The notes under the pieces are model-generated. The model made no database searches. It was given only the letters and a program-made list of their open reading frames with translations, and was not told where the DNA came from. A stretch of DNA of 64,000 nt from Ascarosepion bandense. Taxonomy: Eukaryota > Mollusca > Cephalopoda > Sepiida > Sepiidae. The number at the start of each line of letters is the position of its first letter. The first letter of the stretch is position 1. The stretch covers positions 1,021,001 to 1,085,000 of the forward strand of contig JBBBDQ010001124.1 of NCBI GenBank assembly GCA_037127315.1, given 5' to 3'. Below are positions 62,114-64,000 of the stretch, piece by piece. The translations under genes and the position numbers were made by a program.

Positions 62114-63019
62114 TTAGAGAGGACGGGAAAGTTCAGGAGCACACCTCTTAAGGACTATCACCGGGATTCCATCGTCTTCACACGCCTTATGGGGGTCGAG
62201 TTTTGAAATTACTCTGGATACTACTGTCGGGGTAATATATACGTCGTGCAGTTTGGCCTCAGTTCTAATAGGGAAGTTAGGTGGGTGTATTCCAGACGAG
62301 TCGAATGTGGAGTTGGATGAGAATCTGTGGGAAAAGCACTCAGCTTTGTCCGCAGATGATGTGAGAACCTCAAATCCATGGATTAAAGGAGGTATTGAGG
62401 ATTTCCTATTGTTGAGCACTCGTTTACAAATCCTCCAATAGTCCTTGGAGCCGAACTTGTGGTCAGCTATGTGCTGTCGCATTCTCTCAGCAAACAACTG
62501 TTTGGCGTCATTTAGGGTTCTCTTGCACTCATTGCGAGCAGATGTGAACAGGTGCCTATTGTGATCAGTTGACTGTCTCCGGAATAGACGGAAGTAATGG
62601 TTCCTGTGGGCAATGGCGGCTGAGCAGGCTGGAGAGAACCACGGAGAGGAATGAGGTTTTAAGCAATACTTCCTGGTGGGTATAAAGGCATCAATGCCAG
62701 CTTTTACCCATGACAAGACCTCAGAAGCACAGTCATCAGCTGATAGGTCGAACACTTTTCCCCAAGGGACGTCGCAGAGGAAATCGCGAAAGGCATCCCA
62801 GTCAGCTTTTTGGTAGAGGTAGGAGGTCCTATAGGTAGGGGGCTCCTGGAGGGAGTGAGATTGGAAAGAAATACTGAGAGAGACTACAGCGTGGTCGGAG
62901 TTGCCGAGAGAGCAAAGCTGCGAGACTTGACACGTGTCAAGCGCAGAGGTGAAACATATATCTAGCAGTGAGGAATGACCTGAGGGAGTGCTTGGGAAGC
63001 GAGTGGGGAAGTCCACCAC
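62114..63019 (-). pseudogene. J-LINE endonuclease end and RT N-terminal region, open for 301 codons
   Basis: Residues about 10-55 contain the end of the APE-type endonuclease (SGHSSLLDICFTSALDTCQV, GNSDHAVV). The middle is a linker common in jockey-superfamily LINEs (KYCLKPHSSPWFSPACSAAI, NHYFRLFRRQSTDH, AERMRQHIADHKFGSKDYWR). The end is the RT entry VVSRVISKLDPHKACEDDGI, PVIVLKRCAPELSRPL, where a frame change gives a stop. The Met at residue 1 is internal. Confidence 0.9.
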
Positions 63020-63498
63020 TTGCGTAAGGGATTGGGAAAGGCAAGATGTTTGTGTGTGTGCCTGTTTATCTGCCTGTATGTCTGTATTTCTTTCAGCCCT
63101 TTTATTTTTATTTTTGCTTCGGTTTTGGCTCTAAGTAGGTATAACTGTAGTTCTTAGTCTCAGCCATGATATCATTTACTCAGAGGACTTATTTAGTCTT
63201 CAAAATTCAGTTCACAACAAAAAAATCTTATTTGATATCGATACCAGGAAATCAAAATTTGACTTACATCCATTCATTTTTCTTTCAGTCTATGGTTTTG
63301 CTTTAACTGGAAGTAATTATTGCTTTTTAGTCTTTCGTGTCAACGTTCAAAGAGTCTGAGTTCCAGGACCATGAATTAGTTTTAAAGCTTTCATTACACT
63401 CGAGCAATGCCGGGCTATACTGCTAGTTTGTGATAAAATGATTATTCTTCAGAATGTTATTGCAAGCAGAGGTCTTGCAGGAGATGATGATAATGATG

Positions 63499-63595
63499 AA
63501 AAAGTGACTGAAGCTAAAATGCCAGGTTAGGACCAGTTATATTGCAGATTTTTCTTTGTATTTTATTAAGAATCTCTAATAACCTGTGTTGAAAA
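63499..63595 (-). mobile_element. Old J-LINE, right part of the 59825 copy
   Basis: AAAAAGTGACTGAAGCTAAA, ATGCCAGGTTAGGACC and TTTTATTAAGAATCTCTAAT match the segment that follows in the old copy at 13764-13920. Between the Helitron end and this piece lie about 70 bases of unrelated sequence. Confidence 0.65.
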
Positions 63596-63656
63596 TTTTG
63601 TTTTTCTCTTTAGGCAGAACATGTATAAATTATGAAAAACTCAAAAGATAAATTTT

Positions 63657-63706
63657 TAAATACCTTCACCCTAAGCAAGTCGAAAAAAGTCACTAAGATG
63701 CAAGGG
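63657..63706 (-). mobile_element. J-LINE 3'-end scrap
   Basis: ACCTTCACCCTAAGCAAGTC and CACTAAGATGCAAGGGA, the old-subfamily 3' end, joined directly to RTE. Confidence 0.65.
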
Positions 63707-64000
63707 ATGCTTCTTCTTCCATGTGTCGTGTCTTTTCAGGACATAGACTGTCATGGTCTTCCACGTCTTCCTATTCTTTGTAGCTCTTAACTTCCTTTCT
63801 CCTGCTACCCCATCCAAAACCTGCTCTGCCATCCATCTGCTCAAGTCCATCAAGTATGTCATGTGTTGCTTTCTCCTGTCTCTCCCCAGGAGTACCAGAT
63901 TCACTTAGCCCTTCTTCCTCATTCCATGTCCCTGAAACTTAAGCTGTCTTTTCTTGATATTAAGTATCAGTTTCCTTTTTGTTTCCATCCTCTCCAAAAC
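63707..64000 (-). mobile_element. RTE 3' end, running off the window
   Basis: Minus strand from 64000: RMETKRKLILNIKKRQLKF-like block, GHGMRKKG, ESGTPGERQEKATHDILDG-like block and LRATKNRKTWKTMTVYVLKR, then DTWKKKHPL. The right edge cuts it in the LERME segment. A frame change near 63900. Confidence 0.83.

Larger units (their letters stand above)
60515..63036 (-). mobile_element. J-LINE, longest copy, 2.5 kb, 5'-truncated
   Basis: Minus strand from 63036: C-terminal part of the endonuclease (FPSTPSGHSSLLDICFTSAL, LGNSDHAVVSLSISF, the SDH motif), a linker, the RT and the C-terminal domain, then 3' UTR and poly-T at 60515-60525. The two open segments are 63019-62114 and 62001-60718. Between them are a two-base frame change near 62118 and a stop at 62002-62004. 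The upstream GDFNAHH part of the endonuclease and any first ORF are absent. Confidence 0.93.
60162..63426 (+). mobile_element. Non-autonomous Helitron, copy 3, split by J-LINE
   Basis: Left half 60162-60514 starts TCTAAATTTATTTATAAATG directly after an A; right half 63037-63426 ends with hairpin CTCGAGCAATGCCGGG and CTATACTGCTAG followed by T. The interruption lies at the internal AT run (60485-60514), the same place where copies 1 and 2 carry their AT run. Confidence 0.85.

Overview
This is eukaryotic, AT-rich, intergenic or intronic DNA from an animal genome, built almost wholly of transposable elements of many ages inserted into one another. No host protein-coding gene, genuine tRNA gene, genuine 5S rRNA gene or CRISPR array can be supported. 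The tRNA-derived SINE types, the abundance of RTE and jockey-superfamily LINEs and the many AT microsatellites fit a coleoid cephalopod, most likely an octopod. That assignment rests on remembered similarity to cephalopod SINEs, not on a database search.

Names used below. J-LINE: a jockey-superfamily non-LTR retrotransposon with an APE-type endonuclease (GDFNAHH), a reverse transcriptase (GVPQGS, YADD), a conserved C-terminal domain and a 3' end reading CCTTGCTYGGGGTGAAATGATT-A(n) (position-level motif, split here only for naming). RTE: an RTE-clade LINE, mostly its C-terminal RT/post-RT part and a 3' end near an AAG-rich tail. C-SINE: tRNA-headed SINE whose body ends in TTAACTGACTGA. 5S-SINE: a 5S rRNA head (single or double) followed by a C-SINE-like tRNA head and central body. 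G-SINE: a tandem-dimeric tRNA SINE. F-SINE: another tRNA-headed SINE. D-repeat: an unclassified roughly 0.5 kb retroposon-like repeat. Non-coding DNA transposons are a Helitron family (5' TC, 3' hairpin plus CTAG), a hAT element, a Tc1/mariner deletion derivative and several foldbacks.

Layout. 1-4,130: G-SINE dimer, J-LINE, F-SINE, Helitron and RTE pieces. 4,440-9,950: microsatellites, a near-perfect foldback, a Tc1 derivative, J-LINE, RTE and a 5S-SINE. 10,250-18,620: decayed J-LINEs carrying nested SINEs, a hAT element with a SINE inside, and a perfect 176-bp inverted duplication. 19,130-23,700: pyrimidine-rich minisatellite DNA with an RTE and a D-repeat embedded. 23,990-38,500: C-SINEs, D-repeats (one inserted into another with a 13-bp target duplication), a Helitron, J-LINEs including an endonuclease-to-tail deletion fusion, and a second Tc1 derivative. 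38,500-48,260: lower repeat density, a GC-richer promoter-like block at 45.7-46.2 kb, RTE and 5S-SINE copies. 48,260-55,000: J-LINEs and a 1.75-kb inverted-repeat element split by a young J-LINE. 56,280-64,000: a third Tc1 derivative split by a D-repeat, then a three-level nest (old J-LINE, Helitron inside it, young 2.5-kb J-LINE inside that) holding the best preserved reverse transcriptase of the window, and an RTE running off the right edge.

The elements form a parasite chain rather than a pathway: autonomous J-LINE and RTE copies, all broken here, would have supplied enzymes; SINEs and D-repeats show target duplications of 8-14 bp as expected of retroposition; Helitron, hAT and Tc1 copies are non-autonomous and needed transposases encoded elsewhere.
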